Positions 9,634 to 18,388 of a stretch of DNA of 64,000 nt are shown piece by piece (the first letter of the stretch is position 1; each line of letters opens with the position of its first letter). Below the pieces are notes generated by a model. The model made no database searches. It saw only the letters and a program-made list of their open reading frames with translations, and was not told where the DNA came from. The translations under genes were made by a program, and so were the position numbers. The stretch is from Mitsuaria sp. GD03876 (GTDB lineage Bacteria > Pseudomonadota > Gammaproteobacteria > Burkholderiales > Burkholderiaceae_C): positions 147,893 to 211,892 of the forward strand of contig NZ_JAOCCU010000003.1 in assembly GCF_029840635.1 (NCBI RefSeq), given 5' to 3'.

Positions 9634-10812
9634 GTGTCCATTTTTCACCGCACCGAGCTCGCCAAGGAGCTCACCTCATTGATCCTCCATGACTCGCCCA
9701 TCCTGGCATCAAGCCCCGGGCTGTTCCTCGCGGCACGGCGCCGCACCGGCAAGTCGACCTTCCTGACCTCGGACCTGCAGCCCGAGCTCGAGCGCCAAGG
9801 CGCCGTCGTGCTCCATGCCGACCTGTGGGGCAACCGCTTCACGGATCCCGCCGACGTCATCACCAAGGTCATCCGGGCCGCCATCGAGCCCTACAACAGC
9901 GCGATGCTGCGACTGGCGCGGTCGGCCGGCCTGGAGAAGGTCTCCGTCGCCGGCTTCTCCTTCGCGCTGGACCAGATCGGCGCCGACGACGGCGTGTCGA
10001 TCAGCGACGCGCTCGCCGCGCTGTCCGACGACTGTCAGCGCAAGATCGTCCTGATCCTGGACGAGGCGCAGCAGTGCATCACCACCGAGCGCGGCAACAA
10101 CACGTTGTTCGCCCTCAAGGCGGCGCGTGACCGGCTGAACCTGCGGCACCATGGCCTGCGCGTGGTCGCGACGGGATCGAGCCGGGACAAGCTGTCCATG
10201 CTGTGCGATGCCCACAGCCAGGCCTTCTTCGGCGCGCCGATGATGGACTTCCCGACCTTGGATCGCGACTACGTGGCCTGGGTCTGCCGCCAGTTGCCGC
10301 CCGTCCTGGCCGCGGATGTCGACGAGGTGATGGCGCTGTTCCAGCGCACCGGCTGCAGGCCGGAGTGGCTGGGCGCCGCGGCCAAGGTCGTTCACGCGCG
10401 GCCGGAGCTCTCCGCGCCGGAACTCAAGGCGCTGTTCACGCAGGCCGTCGAGTCCCGCATCCAGACCCGGAATCACGGGCTGCTGAAGGTCGTGAGGACC
10501 CTGCGCCCGCTTCAATCGGTCGTGCTGCGCGTGCTCGTGACCCAAGGGCACGACTACGCGCCCTACATGCCGGCGACGATGACCTTGTACCGGACCGTGC
10601 TCGATCACATCGGAGCAGCGTCGGACCTGCCGATCGACGAAGACGGCGTGCAGGCCACGCTCGACTCGCTGAAGGACCTTGGTCTTCTCTGGCGTTCCGC
10701 GCACGGCGTCTATGCGCTGGAGGAGTCCGGCCTTCGGGAACTGCTTGAAGACTGCGGGCTGACGTCCATTCCGGAAGTGCCAAGCGAGCGGCGCTTGCTT
10801 GCGGAGGCTTGA
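9634..10812 (+). CDS. AAA family ATPase with atypical Walker A motif
   Basis: A 392-residue predicted ATPase. The nucleotide loop reads AARRRTGKST (33-42), with Ala instead of the usual first Gly; Walker B is KIVLILDEAQ (137-146) and a sensor-1-like ATGSS follows near 179-183. The C-terminal third (about 280-392) looks helical and may be a winged helix. I chose GTG 9634 because GGAG lies 8 bp upstream; a GTG at 9607 lacks one. Similar stand-alone ATPases occur sporadically in proteobacteria, but the partner and function are unknown. It has no operon partner, and its codon use looks less GC-biased than the flanking genes, consistent with acquisition. Confidence 0.75.
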   Translation: MSIFHRTELAKELTSLILHDSPILASSPGLFLAARRRTGKSTFLTSDLQPELERQGAVVLHADLWGNRFTDPADVITKVIRAAIEPYNSAMLRLARSAGLEKVSVAGFSFALDQIGADDGVSISDALAALSDDCQRKIVLILDEAQQCITTERGNNTLFALKAARDRLNLRHHGLRVVATGSSRDKLSMLCDAHSQAFFGAPMMDFPTLDRDYVAWVCRQLPPVLAADVDEVMALFQRTGCRPEWLGAAAKVVHARPELSAPELKALFTQAVESRIQTRNHGLLKVVRTLRPLQSVVLRVLVTQGHDYAPYMPATMTLYRTVLDHIGAASDLPIDEDGVQATLDSLKDLGLLWRSAHGVYALEESGLRELLEDCGLTSIPEVPSERRLLAEA

Positions 10813-10845
10813 TCCAGCCTGTTCGTCAGACGGTGGGGGCAGCGT

Positions 10846-11982
10846 TCAGCGAGCGTTCGCCACCGGCCGCCCGGCCCAGCGCTCGCACTGCTGCCGCACC
10901 AGCTCGTTGAGCAGCTGTTCCTTCTCGACCACGCCGCGCGCCCAGGTCGCGTCGTTGCCCTGCCAGCGCATCTCCTCGCGGACGTAACGCAGCGCCGGCT
11001 CCGCCTTCAGCGCCACCGCATGCGGCTCCAGCGCATGCAGCGTGACGTTCAGGTCCTCGCGCAGGCTGCGGTGCTCGCCGCTCTTCGGATCGACGAAGGT
11101 CCCGTCCAGCCCGAAGCGGCAAGCCTGGAAGCGGTTGAAGGTGTAGGGCAGGTAGTCGTCCTCGTGCAGCTCGAACGGCTTGTCGTGCGAGATCCACCGC
11201 GCCAGGCACTGGATCAGCGCCGCCAGCGCCGACGCCTTCTCGATCGTCAGCGGCGTGTCCAGCACGCGCACCTCGATCGTCCCGTACTCGGGCTTGGGCC
11301 GGATGTCCCAGTAGAAGTCCTTCATGCTCTTGACGACGCCGGTGTGGGTCATCTTCTCGAAGAACACCAGGAAGTCGTCCCAGGTCAGCACGAATGGCGC
11401 GCGCCCCGACAGCGGGAACGCGAACACCGAGTTCAGCCGCGCCGAATGGAAGCCGGTGTCGTTGCCCTGCACGTACGGCGAGGACGCCGACAGCGCGATC
11501 AGGTGCGGAATGAAGCGCGACAGCCCGTGCAGCAGCCGCAGCGCCTGGTCCGGGCCTTCGCAGCCGATGTGCACGTGCTGGCCGAAGATCGTGAACTGCT
11601 TGCTCAGGTAGCCGTAGAGCGACGAGATCTCCTGGAAGCGCGGCTTGTCGAAGATCCGCTGCTTGCTCCAGTGCTGGTACGGGTGCGTGCCGCCGCCCGA
11701 CAGGCCCAGGTTGAGCCGGTCGGCGCTGCGCACCAGCGCGTCGCGCGTGACCGTCAGCTGCTCCAGCACCTGCTCGTAGTTCGTGCACACGTTGGTGCAG
11801 AGCTCGATCATCGAATCGGTGATCTCCGGCGTCACGTCGCCGGGCACCGTCTCGCCCTTCATGACCCGCAGCAGATCCTTCGATCCCGGCATCAGGTCGT
11901 AGTCGTGGCGGTTGACGATCTGGAGTTCGAGTTCCACGCCCATCGTCAGGGGCTTGGACATCGCAAAGGGTTCGAGGCTCAT
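10846..11982 (-). CDS. YbdK/GCS2 family carboxylate-amine ligase (glutamate-cysteine ligase type 2)
   Basis: A 378-residue ATP-dependent ligase of the GCS2 family. It starts with the family hallmark GVELELQIV, contains the His-rich QHVHIGC motif and the EVRVLDTP segment near residues 240-250. Family members make gamma-glutamylcysteine, some only weakly, so a role in glutathione or thiol synthesis is likely but the substrate is not proven. ATG 11982 is preceded by GGGAG. It follows the antiporter gene by 73 bp in the same direction and may be co-transcribed; pairing with a KefB-like antiporter would fit, since such transporters are gated by glutathione adducts. Confidence 0.85.
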   Translation of the reverse strand: MSLEPFAMSKPLTMGVELELQIVNRHDYDLMPGSKDLLRVMKGETVPGDVTPEITDSMIELCTNVCTNYEQVLEQLTVTRDALVRSADRLNLGLSGGGTHPYQHWSKQRIFDKPRFQEISSLYGYLSKQFTIFGQHVHIGCEGPDQALRLLHGLSRFIPHLIALSASSPYVQGNDTGFHSARLNSVFAFPLSGRAPFVLTWDDFLVFFEKMTHTGVVKSMKDFYWDIRPKPEYGTIEVRVLDTPLTIEKASALAALIQCLARWISHDKPFELHEDDYLPYTFNRFQACRFGLDGTFVDPKSGEHRSLREDLNVTLHALEPHAVALKAEPALRYVREEMRWQGNDATWARGVVEKEQLLNELVRQQCERWAGRPVANAR

Positions 11983-12055
11983 GTTTGCTCCCTCGGCTTC
12001 GCCGGTCCCTCCGAGAGGGACGGAGCACCGCCTTCGGGCGGCCGTGCGGCTGTGC

Positions 12056-13297
12056 TCATCGTTTCGCAGCCTCCTTGACTGGCGTTTCAGGGTGATGTTC
12101 GCCGGCCAGGCGCAGGCCCCACTGCACGGCGATCGGGCCGACCAGTTCCATCAGCGCGATCGTGGACAGGACGACCGGCGCGAGCATCGAGGCGATCTGG
12201 GGATGGTGCAGCTGCACCTCGCTGAACAGGACCAGCATCGTGCCGGACACCGGGCTCAGGCAGACCGCCAGCGCGATGCCCTGGCGCGCGTCGATGCCGC
12301 TGAGCCGGGCCATGCCGGTCAGCGCCAGCGCCTTGGCCACCAGGCGCAGCAGCAGCAGCGCCAGCGCCAGCACCGCGCCCGCGGCCAGCGCCTGCAGCGT
12401 CCACGCGGAACCGACCGCGACGAACAGCATCAGCACCAGCACGCCGCCGGCCGTGCCGAAGTGGCGCGGCCAGACCCAGGGACGTTCGGTCGTGTTGCGC
12501 AGGATCATCCCGGCCAGCAGCGGCACCAGCAGCGTCGACAGGTTCAGCACCCGCGCCGCGCTCAGCGCCACCAGCACCAGGCCCAGCAGCATCAGCACCG
12601 AGTTCTCGTTGCGCAGGTCCAGCCGGCGCATCAGGCCGGCGGTCAGCCGCGCGAGCAGCGCCGCCACGATGATCGAGCCGATGAACGCGTACAGCGGCTG
12701 CGCGATCGCCTCGAGCCAGTCGCCCTTCTGGTCCAGCGCCAGCCAGCCCAGCAGCAGCTTGTGCGCGAGCACGCCGTAGATCGTGTTAAGCGAGGTCAGC
12801 GCCAGCATGCGCTCGCTGACCTGGCCGGCCGCGCGCAGCTCCGCGCCGACACGGCCGACCACCGCGGCGCTGGAGGCCATCGTCAACACCGCGCAGCTGA
12901 TCGAGACCAGCGGGCTCACGCCCAGCAGGGTCAGGCCGTAACCGACGACGACGAAGCTCGCGAGCGCCTCGGCCGCGCTCGCGCCCAGCAGCGCCTTGTT
13001 GTTGCGCAGCCAGCGCAGGTTCACGCGGGAACCCATCTCGAACAGCAGCAGCGCGAGCGCGAGATCGACCACCAGCCGCAGCCGCGCGTCGAGCGCGCCG
13101 TTGGCGAAGATGCCGTGTCCGAGCGCCGCCAGGATCATGCCGACGACGCTGTAGCCGACGACGCGCGGCAGGCCGAGCCGGCGATTGACGAACTCGCCGA
13201 GCACGCCGGCGGCCACCATCGTCAGCGAGGCCCAGAACAGCCAGTCGGGCCGGGGCGGCCAGCTGCTGAACTGCAGGAAGTTCGCAAGGTCGTTCAT
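12056..13297 (-). CDS. CPA2 family cation:proton antiporter (Kef-like membrane domain)
   Basis: An integral membrane protein of about 413 residues with 11-13 predicted hydrophobic segments. It has the discontinuous-helix pattern of CPA2 exchangers and a [11 protein letters not shown] segment like the LLFxxGLExxL motif of KefB/KefC. It ends after the membrane domain, so it lacks the cytoplasmic TrkA-N regulatory domain of full KefB. It probably exchanges K+ or Na+ for H+. ATG 13297 is chosen; TTG 13300 directly upstream sits at better spacing from a GGAG site and is possible. The following GCS2 ligase gene may form an operon with it. Confidence 0.85.
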   Translation of the reverse strand: MNDLANFLQFSSWPPRPDWLFWASLTMVAAGVLGEFVNRRLGLPRVVGYSVVGMILAALGHGIFANGALDARLRLVVDLALALLLFEMGSRVNLRWLRNNKALLGASAAEALASFVVVGYGLTLLGVSPLVSISCAVLTMASSAAVVGRVGAELRAAGQVSERMLALTSLNTIYGVLAHKLLLGWLALDQKGDWLEAIAQPLYAFIGSIIVAALLARLTAGLMRRLDLRNENSVLMLLGLVLVALSAARVLNLSTLLVPLLAGMILRNTTERPWVWPRHFGTAGGVLVLMLFVAVGSAWTLQALAAGAVLALALLLLRLVAKALALTGMARLSGIDARQGIALAVCLSPVSGTMLVLFSEVQLHHPQIASMLAPVVLSTIALMELVGPIAVQWGLRLAGEHHPETPVKEAAKR

Positions 13298-13580
13298 CAA
13301 GACGAAGGTTCTCCTCGAATCGTGGACGGCGGCCGATTCTAGGCCGCGAGGGGCCCTCGATCATCGTGCCAATCCGGCGCCGTGGCGGCGTTCCAGGACA
13401 GGCGTTGGCAGCCTTTACTTGTCGGCTTTACCGATTGCCGGTCATCGGCGACCGGGCGGGAGCGCCATTTGCCGCGCCCGCGCCGTTCTCGTCACACGTG
13501 GGGCAATCGGCGGTCCGCGAAGCGGGGCGTCGTGCCACGGGGTCAGGACTTGCCGGCGGAGTCGTTCGCGAACGCGCGGA
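13298..13580. other. Intergenic region between the antiporter and the large GGDEF gene
   Basis: This 283-bp stretch holds the antiporter promoter; a TAGAAT -10-like hexamer is visible on the minus strand at 13334-13339. A small inverted repeat, CCGGTC/GACCGG, near 13437-13456 could help end the GGDEF transcript. No gene or stronger signal is visible. Confidence 0.35.
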
Positions 13581-16500
13581 TCAGGACTCGGCCAGCGACG
13601 AAGAGCGCACGATCATCAGGTCGCCGCTCGCCAGCCAGTCTGCCATCGATTCGCGCGCGCGGCGGCGCAATGCGCCCTCGCGGCCGTGTTCGCCGAAGAC
13701 GCCGCCCGCGACGTCGCCGGACACCTCGCCGGGATCGCCCTCGGCGGCGGCATCGTCGGCGCCGTCGATGCCCGCGATGCCGACGACACCTTGCCAGCCG
13801 TTGCGCCCGCCGCGCTTGACCACGTAGAGCGCCTCATCGGCCATCGCGACCGTCGCGGCCCAGTCCAGCGCCCGCGGCAGCGCCGGCGACAACGGGAACG
13901 CCGCGAAGCCCACCGAGCAGGTCACCTCGACCTGCCGGCCCTCGCCGAGCTCGAAGGGCGCGTCGCTGACCTGGCGCCGCGCGCGTTCCGCCAGATCCGC
14001 CGCATGCGCGCGCGAGGTGCCGCGCGCGACGATCAGGAACTCCTCGCCGCCCCAGCGCACGAGGTAGTCGGCCTCGCGGAACACGGCCGTCAGGCGCGCG
14101 CGCATCTGCTGCAGCACCGCGTCGCCGGCCGCGTGGCCGAGGCGGTCGTTCAGCGCCTTGAAGAGGTCCAGGTCGAGCAGGAAGAAGATCAGGTCGCCGT
14201 CGTCCGGCGGCGGCGCGCCGTCGCCGCGCGCCTGCTCGTGGCGGCGCACGGCGAGCGCCACGTCGCCGTCGATGTGCTGGGTCAGGAAGCGGCGGTTGCG
14301 CAGGCCGGTCAGCGGATCGGACAGGCTCGATTCCTCCAGCGCCACCGTCTTGGCCCGCAGGTCGGCGGACAGCCGCTCCAGCTCGGCGGTGCGCGCGCGC
14401 ACCTTCAGCTCCAGCGCCAGCTGCGAGCGCCGCAGGTAGGCGGTGCGCATCGCCACCAGCGCGTAGACCCCGGCGATCAGCGCGGCGCCGCCGAGCGTGC
14501 GCGCCCACCAGGTCTGCCACCAGTCGGGCAGCACGCGCACCGGGATGCTGAGCTCGCGCGGGCTCCACACGCCGTTGCGGTTGGTGCCGCGCACGCGCAG
14601 CCGGTAGCGGCCCGGATCGAGGTTGGTGTAGACCGCCACGCGCAGGTCGGCGCCGGTGCTGATCCACTCGGGGTCGAAGCCCTCGAGCTGGTAGCTGTAG
14701 CGGTTGCGTTCAGGCTCGCTGAAGTCGAGCGCGGCGAACTCGATGCTGAAGCTGCGGTTGTTCGCGCCCAGCGTCAGACCCTCCTGCGGCAGCCGGCCGG
14801 CGGCCAGGCGCTGGCCGTCGACCCGCAACTCGGTGGCCACCAGCGCGGGCTGGTAGGCCCAGGCCTCGAAGCGTTCCGGCGTCACCACCAGCACGCCCTT
14901 GCTGCCGCCGAACAGCAGCCGGCCGTCGCGCGTCTTCAGGTAGGAGCGGAACCAGCCGGTGCCGATGTCGACGCCGTCGGCATTGGTCAGCTCGTAGTAG
15001 CTGTCCTTGGCCGGGTCGTAGACGTAGCTCTGCGTCCAGATGCGGCCGTCGCGGTCCTCGAGCAGGTTGGCGCCGAAGGAACGCCCGACGACGCCGTGTT
15101 TCTCGCTGATGCGGTCGAACTCGGCGTCGCGGCCGTCCCAGCGCGTGAGCAGGTGCAGGCCCGACGCGGTGTCGACCCACAGCCGCCGCTTCGAGTCGAT
15201 CAGCAGGCCGACGATGGAGTGGTGGCTCAGGTCGCGGCCGGGACGCGCGCGGGCGGCGATCAACTCGTTGCCGCCGGGCTCGACGCGGTACAAGCCCTTC
15301 TCGGTGCCGACCCACAGGCCGCCGTCGTCGGTCTCGGACAGCGCGTTGACGTCGCCGGTCAGCGCCTGGCCGCCGTCCTGCATCAGCCGGACCGGTTGCG
15401 ACGCCTGCGGCGGGAGGCGGTACAGGCCGTCCTGCGTGCCGATCCACAAGGTGCCGTCCCGTCCGGCGAGCAGCCGTCGCGCGCGTCCGGCGCCGACCTG
15501 CAGCACGCGCATCAACTGGCGGTCGCGGGTGTACTGGTGCAGGCCGCCGTCGCTGCCCAGCCAGACGCTGCCGTCCTTCATCTGGACCAGGCTCGAGATG
15601 CGGCCGCCCGACAGCCCGCCGCGCTGGCCCGGCGAGGGCCGCAGCGTGGCGGTCGAGCGCAGCTGCTCGTCGAGCACGGTGACGCCGCTTTCGTTGCTAC
15701 CGATCCAGATCTCGCCGCTGTCGAGCTGCACCATCGCGCGCGTGCTCGGATCGATCAGCTGCGGCTGCTTGCCCGGATCGCGGCCGCGCACCCAGGTGCT
15801 GGTGTTGAGCGGGTTGTGGCGCTGCAGGCCGCCGCCGTAGCCGCCGGTCCAGATCCAACCGGCGCTGTCGCGCATCAGCGCGCGGACCTCGTTGCCGGCC
15901 AGGCTGGCGCGGTTCAGCGGGTCGTGCTTCATGACGCGCAGCAGCTCGCCGCTGGCGACGTCGCGCAGCTCCAGCCCGCCGTTGCGGCCGAGCCAGAGAT
16001 GCCGGTCATCCAGCGCGACGAAGGTATTCACCGAGCCGTTGCCGGCGTCCTCGGCGCGCTCGAGCAGGGTGCCGGCGCCGGTCTTCGGATCGACCAGCGC
16101 CAGGTCGCCCTGCTGCGTGCCGGCCCACAGGCGACCATCGGGCGCCACGAACAGGCTCAGCACGATCTTGCCGGCCAGGCCCGGCTGGCCCGGCGTGGAG
16201 AACACCGGCTCGAACCGGTCGCTGCCGGCGCGCTTGCGCGCCAGGCCCTTCCAGGTGCCGACCCACAGGCTGCCCTCGCCGTCCACCGCGAGGGCCTGCA
16301 CCCGGTCGTCGGGCAGGCTGCCCGTCGGCGCGTCGCCGTGCCGGAAATGCTGGAAGCGACCCTCGACCGGGTCGTAGCGGTCCAGGCCATGACCGATCGT
16401 GCCGATCCACAACTGCCCGTCGCGGTCCTCCGCCAACGCCCGGATCGTGCCCGCGGCGACCGCGCCGCGCGGCAGCTGCGGACTGGCGTCGGAACGGAAC

Positions 16501-16931
16501 AGCGACAGCTTCTCGCTCTGCGGGTCATAGGCCGCCAGGCCGTCGGCCTCGGTGCCGATCCACAGGCGCCCATCCCGCGCCACCAGCAGCGCCCGGATGA
16601 AGCCCAGGCTGCGCGCCGAACGCACGCCGTTCTCCAATGGAGCGCCCGGCTGGCGGAAGTTGTAGCCGTCGAAACGCACCAGGCCCGCGCCGGTGCCAAT
16701 CCACAAGAAACCGGCGCGGTCCTGCGCCAGCGCCGAAATCACGTTCAACGGAACTGGCGCGTCAATGCCAACCGTCTCGAACCGCGGCTCCGCCAGCGCC
16801 GCCACCTCGGCACCAGGCGCTCGAGCCTCGTCCGGCAACGCCGCGACACCGCACGGCACGATGGCCAGAACAGCCAAGGCGACAGCGGCACACAAACTCG
16901 GCAACAGGGAAACAGCACGTCGTCGCAGCAT
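13581..16931 (-). CDS. Beta-propeller (reg_prop / Y_Y_Y) membrane sensor with GGDEF diguanylate cyclase domain
   Basis: A 1116-residue one-component c-di-GMP synthase. A signal segment (about 8-32) is followed by many two-component-regulator propeller repeats (about 50-720, recurrent LWIGT/LWVGT motifs), a Y_Y_Y domain (about 735-800), one transmembrane segment (about 810-830), a short coiled coil and a GGDEF domain (about 865-1045). The active site reads GGEEF near 960, with an inhibitory I-site READ five residues before it. The C-terminal tail of about 70 residues matches nothing I recognise. The periplasmic propeller resembles BT3738-like sensors of carbohydrates, but the ligand is unknown. 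Confidence 0.92.
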   Translation of the reverse strand: MLRRRAVSLLPSLCAAVALAVLAIVPCGVAALPDEARAPGAEVAALAEPRFETVGIDAPVPLNVISALAQDRAGFLWIGTGAGLVRFDGYNFRQPGAPLENGVRSARSLGFIRALLVARDGRLWIGTEADGLAAYDPQSEKLSLFRSDASPQLPRGAVAAGTIRALAEDRDGQLWIGTIGHGLDRYDPVEGRFQHFRHGDAPTGSLPDDRVQALAVDGEGSLWVGTWKGLARKRAGSDRFEPVFSTPGQPGLAGKIVLSLFVAPDGRLWAGTQQGDLALVDPKTGAGTLLERAEDAGNGSVNTFVALDDRHLWLGRNGGLELRDVASGELLRVMKHDPLNRASLAGNEVRALMRDSAGWIWTGGYGGGLQRHNPLNTSTWVRGRDPGKQPQLIDPSTRAMVQLDSGEIWIGSNESGVTVLDEQLRSTATLRPSPGQRGGLSGGRISSLVQMKDGSVWLGSDGGLHQYTRDRQLMRVLQVGAGRARRLLAGRDGTLWIGTQDGLYRLPPQASQPVRLMQDGGQALTGDVNALSETDDGGLWVGTEKGLYRVEPGGNELIAARARPGRDLSHHSIVGLLIDSKRRLWVDTASGLHLLTRWDGRDAEFDRISEKHGVVGRSFGANLLEDRDGRIWTQSYVYDPAKDSYYELTNADGVDIGTGWFRSYLKTRDGRLLFGGSKGVLVVTPERFEAWAYQPALVATELRVDGQRLAAGRLPQEGLTLGANNRSFSIEFAALDFSEPERNRYSYQLEGFDPEWISTGADLRVAVYTNLDPGRYRLRVRGTNRNGVWSPRELSIPVRVLPDWWQTWWARTLGGAALIAGVYALVAMRTAYLRRSQLALELKVRARTAELERLSADLRAKTVALEESSLSDPLTGLRNRRFLTQHIDGDVALAVRRHEQARGDGAPPPDDGDLIFFLLDLDLFKALNDRLGHAAGDAVLQQMRARLTAVFREADYLVRWGGEEFLIVARGTSRAHAADLAERARRQVSDAPFELGEGRQVEVTCSVGFAAFPLSPALPRALDWAATVAMADEALYVVKRGGRNGWQGVVGIAGIDGADDAAAEGDPGEVSGDVAGGVFGEHGREGALRRRARESMADWLASGDLMIVRSSSLAES

Positions 16932-17229
16932 CGCCGGGGATGCTAGCGGTCATGCTTGGTTCGTATGCAGCACGGGCGCGACAGCCAGCCCCGTCAATGA
17001 GGGGCTTGGCGGGCGGTGTGCGGATAAACCCCGACAGTTGCTGGCGCCTGCGCCGTCAGCGAAAGCCGGGGCGGGGACTCCTCATACTTGTCGCAGGCTC
17101 CAAAAATCGTCGCCCCCGCCCCGGCTTCCGCTGACTCGAACCGAGCAGCGCCACGACCACGCGCGGCGCGAGACCCCGGGCACAGGGCACAGGGCTTAAG
17201 GCCTGGGCACGGGGCGTGGGTGGAGGGCC
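16932..17229. other. Intergenic region with a long stem-loop
   Basis: This 298-bp stretch upstream of the GGDEF gene and downstream of the aldo/keto reductase contains the 22-bp inverted repeat listed separately and short direct repeats of GGGCACA near 17177-17220. No coding frame is convincing. It must hold the GGDEF promoter and possibly the aldo/keto reductase terminator. Confidence 0.35.
17055..17135. repeat. 22-bp inverted repeat with 37-nt spacer
   Basis: The segment at 17055-17076 (begins GTCAGCGAAAGCCGG) is the reverse complement of 17114-17135 (ends CCGGCTTCCGCTGAC) with a single mismatch. The intervening DNA includes CCAAAAATCG. The length and the near-identity of the arms suggest a dispersed palindromic repeat or a large terminator-like stem after the aldo/keto reductase gene. 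Confidence 0.7.
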
Positions 17230-18210
17230 TTACTTCGCCAGGGGGAGCGTGATCGCGTCGATGCGCGCCAGGATCTCCGGCGTCAGCTTCGGCGTGACCG
17301 CCAGGGCGCCCAGGTTGTCCTGCAGCTGCGACAGCTTGCTCGCGCCCAGGATCACCGTCGAGACGCGTGGGTTGCGGTTGATCCACGCGATCGCCAGCTG
17401 CGCCAGCGAGCAACCCAGCACCTTCGCGATCGCGTCCAGTTCGCCGACCGCCGCGTTGCGCTGCGGCTCCTGCAGCTGCTCGCGGATCCAGGACATGCTC
17501 TCCAGCGACGCGCGGCTGCCCTCCGGAATGCCGTTGCGGTACTTGCCGGTCAGCAGGCCCGAGGCCAGCGGACTCCACGTCGTCAGGCCCAGGCCGATGT
17601 CCTCGTACAGCCGCGCGTACTCCTTCTCGACGCGCTGGCGATGGAACAGGTGGTACTGCGGCTGCTCCATCACCGGCTTGTGCAGGTGATGGCGCTCGGC
17701 GATCTCCCAGGCGGCGCGGATCTCGTCGGCGCTCCACTCGCTGGTGCCCCAGTACAGCGCCTTGCCCTGCGTGATCATGTCGCTCATCGCGCGCACCGTC
17801 TCCTCGATCGGCGTGTGCGGATCGGGACGGTGGCAATAGACCAGGTCGATCTCGTCCAGCCCGAAGCGCTTGAGCGAGCCGTCGATGGCCTGCATCAGGT
17901 ACTTGCGGTTGAGCGTGTCCTTGTAGTTGACGGTGGTGCCCGACTTGTCGATGCCCCAATAGAACTTGGTCGAGACGACGTAGGTGTGGCGGCCCCAGCC
18001 CAGCTGCCTGAAGACCTGGCCCATGATCTCCTCGCTGCGGCCGAGCGCGTAGGCCTCGGCGTTGTCGAAGAAGTTGACGCCGGCATCGCGCGCGGCGGCC
18101 ATCAGCTCGACCGCCGAGCCGGTATCGACCTGGTTGTGATACGTCACCCAGGACCCCAGGGACAGTTCGGACACCTGCAGGCCGCTGCGGCCGAGTCGAC
18201 GGTATTGCAT
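17230..18210 (-). CDS. Aldo/keto reductase (Kv-beta / YghZ-like)
   Basis: A 326-residue NADPH-dependent oxidoreductase with a TIM-barrel fold. The catalytic tetrad is visible as D and Y in FFDNAEAY (about 48-55), K in VVSTKFYW and H in VYCHRPD. Sequence around [12 protein letters not shown] is closest to the potassium-channel beta-subunit / MgrA-type group. ATG 18210 is preferred because AGGAG lies 6 bp upstream and homology begins there; longer in-frame starts overlap the divergent phosphatase promoter. The physiological substrate cannot be inferred. No channel gene is adjacent. Confidence 0.88.
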   Translation of the reverse strand: MQYRRLGRSGLQVSELSLGSWVTYHNQVDTGSAVELMAAARDAGVNFFDNAEAYALGRSEEIMGQVFRQLGWGRHTYVVSTKFYWGIDKSGTTVNYKDTLNRKYLMQAIDGSLKRFGLDEIDLVYCHRPDPHTPIEETVRAMSDMITQGKALYWGTSEWSADEIRAAWEIAERHHLHKPVMEQPQYHLFHRQRVEKEYARLYEDIGLGLTTWSPLASGLLTGKYRNGIPEGSRASLESMSWIREQLQEPQRNAAVGELDAIAKVLGCSLAQLAIAWINRNPRVSTVILGASKLSQLQDNLGALAVTPKLTPEILARIDAITLPLAK

Positions 18211-18388
18211 GCGCTTCTCCTTTTTCGAGGCGCGCAGCGTAGCGGAGGTCGCGCCGGCTGTCAGTCGGCATGCCGAATGCCCCCGTCGGCGCTGTCGTCG
18301 TGATGTCACCGTCCACGCGAACACTGCGCGACGCCCGCGCCCTCACAGGCGCTTCACCCCGACCGCGCCAGCCCGTCGCCCGCATGCC

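Noticed and set aside
9634..10812. Lone AAA ATPase considered as an IS21-type IstB helper or transposition protein
   Set aside because: No transposase gene or terminal inverted repeats flank it, and the motifs do not match IstB.
13185..16946. A 1253-codon open frame antisense to the propeller GGDEF gene
   Set aside because: It mirrors the real gene; its translation is rich in Arg/Ala/Gln/His with no recognisable domain. Long antisense frames are normal at 70% GC.
17230..18210. Aldo/keto reductase considered as a true potassium channel subunit
   Set aside because: The resemblance is shared by many bacterial aldo/keto reductases, and no channel gene is adjacent.
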